DNA from: JAAUTG01 sp964458705
GTDB taxonomy: Bacteria > Bacteroidota > Bacteroidia > Chitinophagales > Saprospiraceae
DNA: 64,000 nucleotides
Assembly (NCBI GenBank): GCA_964458705.1
Contig: CAYWKD010000001.1
Coordinates: 62,001-126,000 of the forward strand
Direction: 5' to 3'
Under the pieces are notes generated by a model. The model was not told where the DNA came from and did no database searches. It saw nothing but the letters and a program-made list of their open reading frames with translations. Below, piece after piece: positions 62,517-64,000 of the stretch; positions within the stretch are counted from its first letter, which is position 1, and the number at the start of each line of letters is the position of its first letter. The position numbers and the translations under genes were made by a program.

Positions 62517-63590
62517 CTAAATGTTTCTATTCAAGGCATTCAAATCCTCAAAAGCCTGTTTGAGGCGTGCTTTGAAAGTTTGCTCGGCTTCTCTTAGCCA
62601 TTTTCTTGGATCGTAATTCTTTTTGTTTGGATTGCCACTGCCCTCTGGATTCCCAATTTGGGTTTGTAGATAATCCCGTTTAGCTTCGTAATAATCACGC
62701 ACTCCAACCCAAAATGCCCATTGTAAATCCGTATCAATATTCATTTTAACAGCACCATACTCAATCGCCTCACGAATTTCTTCCCTTGACGAACCCGAGC
62801 CACCGTGAAATACAAAATTGATTGGATTATCTATAGTGTTAAACTTTTGCTGCACGAAGTTTTGAGAATTTTTTAATATAATTGGACGCAATTCAACATT
62901 TCCAGGTTTGTACACGCCATGCACATTTCCAAATGCTGCTGCCACAGTAAATCTTTCACTCACCTTACTCAACGCTTCATAAGCATAAGCTACTTCTTCT
63001 GGCTGAGTATAAAGTCTTGCACTATCTACATCTGTGTTATCTACGCCATCTTCTTCTCCGCCTGTTACGCCAAGTTCGATTTCTAAAGTCATTCCCATCT
63101 TGTTCATGCGTTCAAAATATTTCACGCAAGTTTCAATGTTCTCTTCAAGCGGCTCTTCTGATAAATCAAGCATGTGAGAGCTGTATAATGGCTTACCAAA
63201 CTGCTCGTAGTACTTTTCGCTAGCGTCTAATAGTCCATCTATCCAAGGCAACAACTTTTTCGCACAGTGATCTGTATGCAAAATAACGGGTACGCCGTAA
63301 GCCTCTGCCACAATTTGTACGTGCTGCGCTCCTGAGATACCTCCCAATATGGCTGATTTCTGCCCTTCGTTAGAAAGACCTTTTCCGGCGAAGAAAGAGG
63401 CACCACCATTTGAGAACTGAATAATGACTGGTGAGTTTAGATCACGAGCCGTTTCCAATACTGCATTGACAGAGTTCGTCCCCACTACATTTACAGCGGG
63501 TAAAGCATAATTATGTTCATTAGCACAATCAAGCACTTCTAGCACTTCATCACCATGTAATACACCAGCACGAAATTTTCCTGTTGCCAT
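62517..63590 (-). CDS. fbaA: Class II fructose-bisphosphate aldolase
   Basis: Zinc aldolase of glycolysis and gluconeogenesis. The 357-aa class IIA enzyme has ALPAVNVVGTNSVNAVLE, QFSNGGASFFAGKG, the zinc and catalytic residues in ILHTDHCAKKLLPW, LEIELGVTGGEEDGVDN, FGNVHGVYKPGNV and FVFHGGSGSSREE. Full length, normal for the E. coli FbaA type. Stands alone; the convergent terminator at 62470-62508 lies after its stop. Confidence 0.96.
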   Translation of the reverse strand: MATGKFRAGVLHGDEVLEVLDCANEHNYALPAVNVVGTNSVNAVLETARDLNSPVIIQFSNGGASFFAGKGLSNEGQKSAILGGISGAQHVQIVAEAYGVPVILHTDHCAKKLLPWIDGLLDASEKYYEQFGKPLYSSHMLDLSEEPLEENIETCVKYFERMNKMGMTLEIELGVTGGEEDGVDNTDVDSARLYTQPEEVAYAYEALSKVSERFTVAAAFGNVHGVYKPGNVELRPIILKNSQNFVQQKFNTIDNPINFVFHGGSGSSREEIREAIEYGAVKMNIDTDLQWAFWVGVRDYYEAKRDYLQTQIGNPEGSGNPNKKNYDPRKWLREAEQTFKARLKQAFEDLNALNRNI

Positions 63591-63621
63591 AGGTTAAAAT
63601 ATTTTTTGTTTGATAAAAGTT

Positions 63622-63771
63622 TTAGCTCCAAATTTCACGCAAGGTATAGTCTGAAGTGCTTATTTCAAAAACTTTACCTTTAGTAATTTCAGATTGAGGA
63701 TTAGCAAAGTCTATTTTCACGAAGCTATCTAGCAACGAGAAGCCACTGAATAAAGAATAGCAAAATAGCAT
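63622..63771 (-). CDS. Short open frame, doubtful
   Basis: 49 codons from ATG at 63771 to TAA at 63622. The second half (VKIDFANPQSEITKGKVFE, then ISTSDYTLREIWS) has a protein-like composition and could be the end of a lost gene. There is no homology I recognise; it may be chance in the spacer between the isomerase gene and fbaA. Confidence 0.2.
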   Translation of the reverse strand: MLFCYSLFSGFSLLDSFVKIDFANPQSEITKGKVFEISTSDYTLREIWS

Positions 63772-63775
63772 ATTA

Positions 63776-64000
63776 CTAAACATCACAAATCATAACACCT
63801 TCTTTTAAGGCTGCTAGCTTATCTTCATAAGTAGGGATAAACTCCTGAGCGATGTAGCCTTTGTATCCCGTTGCTAAAATAGCCTTAATGATGGCAGGGT
63901 AGTTTAACTCTTGATTTAGATTGATCTCATTTCTGCCTGGCACACCTCCAGTGTGATAATGAGCAAAATAATCTTTGTAATCTCTGATAGTTGCAATAAT
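63776..64000 (-). CDS. Hydroxypyruvate isomerase-like TIM-barrel protein, C-terminal part
   Basis: The last 74 codons of a gene that begins beyond the right edge. KDYFAHYHTGGVPGRNEIN, then LNYPAIIKAILATGYKGYIA and QEFIPTYEDKLAALKEG are the carboxyl end of the AP-endonuclease-2-like sugar isomerase family, closest to hydroxypyruvate isomerase (Hyi). The metal and substrate residues expected in the amino part are outside the window. Confidence 0.75.
   Translation of the reverse strand: MIATIRDYKDYFAHYHTGGVPGRNEINLNQELNYPAIIKAILATGYKGYIAQEFIPTYEDKLAALKEGVMICDV

Noticed and set aside
1..64000. CRISPR arrays, rRNA operons, prophage genes, replication origin
   Set aside because: No regularly spaced repeats, no rRNA, no phage structural genes and no DnaA-box cluster were seen on reading both strands.

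Overview
The window is a stretch of a Bacteroidota chromosome, most likely from the Saprospiria/Cytophagia side of the phylum (inference). Signs of the phylum are type IX secretion C-terminal sorting domains of both kinds (type A at 20649-21791 and 52291-55905, type B at 22090-23403), the TTTG-N20-TAnnTTTG promoter layout at 19240-19271, the near absence of Shine-Dalgarno motifs, the long NusB, an ExbB-ExbD-ExbD-TolA/TonB cluster and bacillithiol deacetylase BshB1. The DNA is AT-rich and the genetic code is standard, with TGA used as a stop.

Layout. 1-7.2 kb: translation and metabolism genes (trmB end, prfC, HMG-CoA lyase, a small membrane protein/LMW phosphatase/mnmE operon, pruA with a strong terminator). 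7.2-16 kb: leuD without leuC, a secreted GHL10 hydrolase, a decayed HTTM/gamma-carboxylase-like gene, a DUF1549/DUF1553 cytochrome lipoprotein followed by a Tat-exported DUF1501 protein, and a lone MoxR ATPase. 16-31.6 kb: tsaC, hemE, a GH113-like hydrolase, an odd class-II tRNA-like gene, nusB, two T9SS cargo proteins, Mn-type superoxide dismutase, folC, the ExbB/ExbD/ExbD/TolA energy-transducing cluster, thiE coupled to an unknown secreted protein and an Ntn asparaginase, and a Nudix hydrolase. 31.8-35.6 kb: a four-gene operon of LVIVD lipoprotein, beta-barrel protein, ECF sigma factor, and a membrane protein that looks like an anti-sigma factor fused to a beta-barrel-like domain. 35.6-47.1 kb: HerA-like ATPase, DNA/RNA endonuclease, M1 peptidase, CPBP protease, a polytopic GT-C-like protein, BaiN-type flavoprotein, RNase D and a double ABC ATPase.

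47.2-52.3 kb is the accessory segment. It holds a Sll1717-type P-loop ATPase, a broken group II intron 3' end, two direct copies of an 86/87-bp repeat about 3.1 kb apart, a GH140-like apiosidase, an IS1182-type transposase scrap, a class II Fic protein and a DinD gene cut short by the second repeat copy. 52.3-64 kb returns to core genes: a large T9SS metalloprotease, bshB1, a methyltransferase, der and era, a conserved unknown protein, an M28 peptidase, fbaA and the end of a hydroxypyruvate-isomerase-like gene.

No clearly new multi-gene system could be demonstrated. The strongest candidates for a second look are the 109-nt tRNA-like gene with a roughly 40-nt variable region, the repeat-bounded accessory segment, and the sigma/anti-sigma-barrel operon. 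All family names come from reading motifs by eye; no database search was run.
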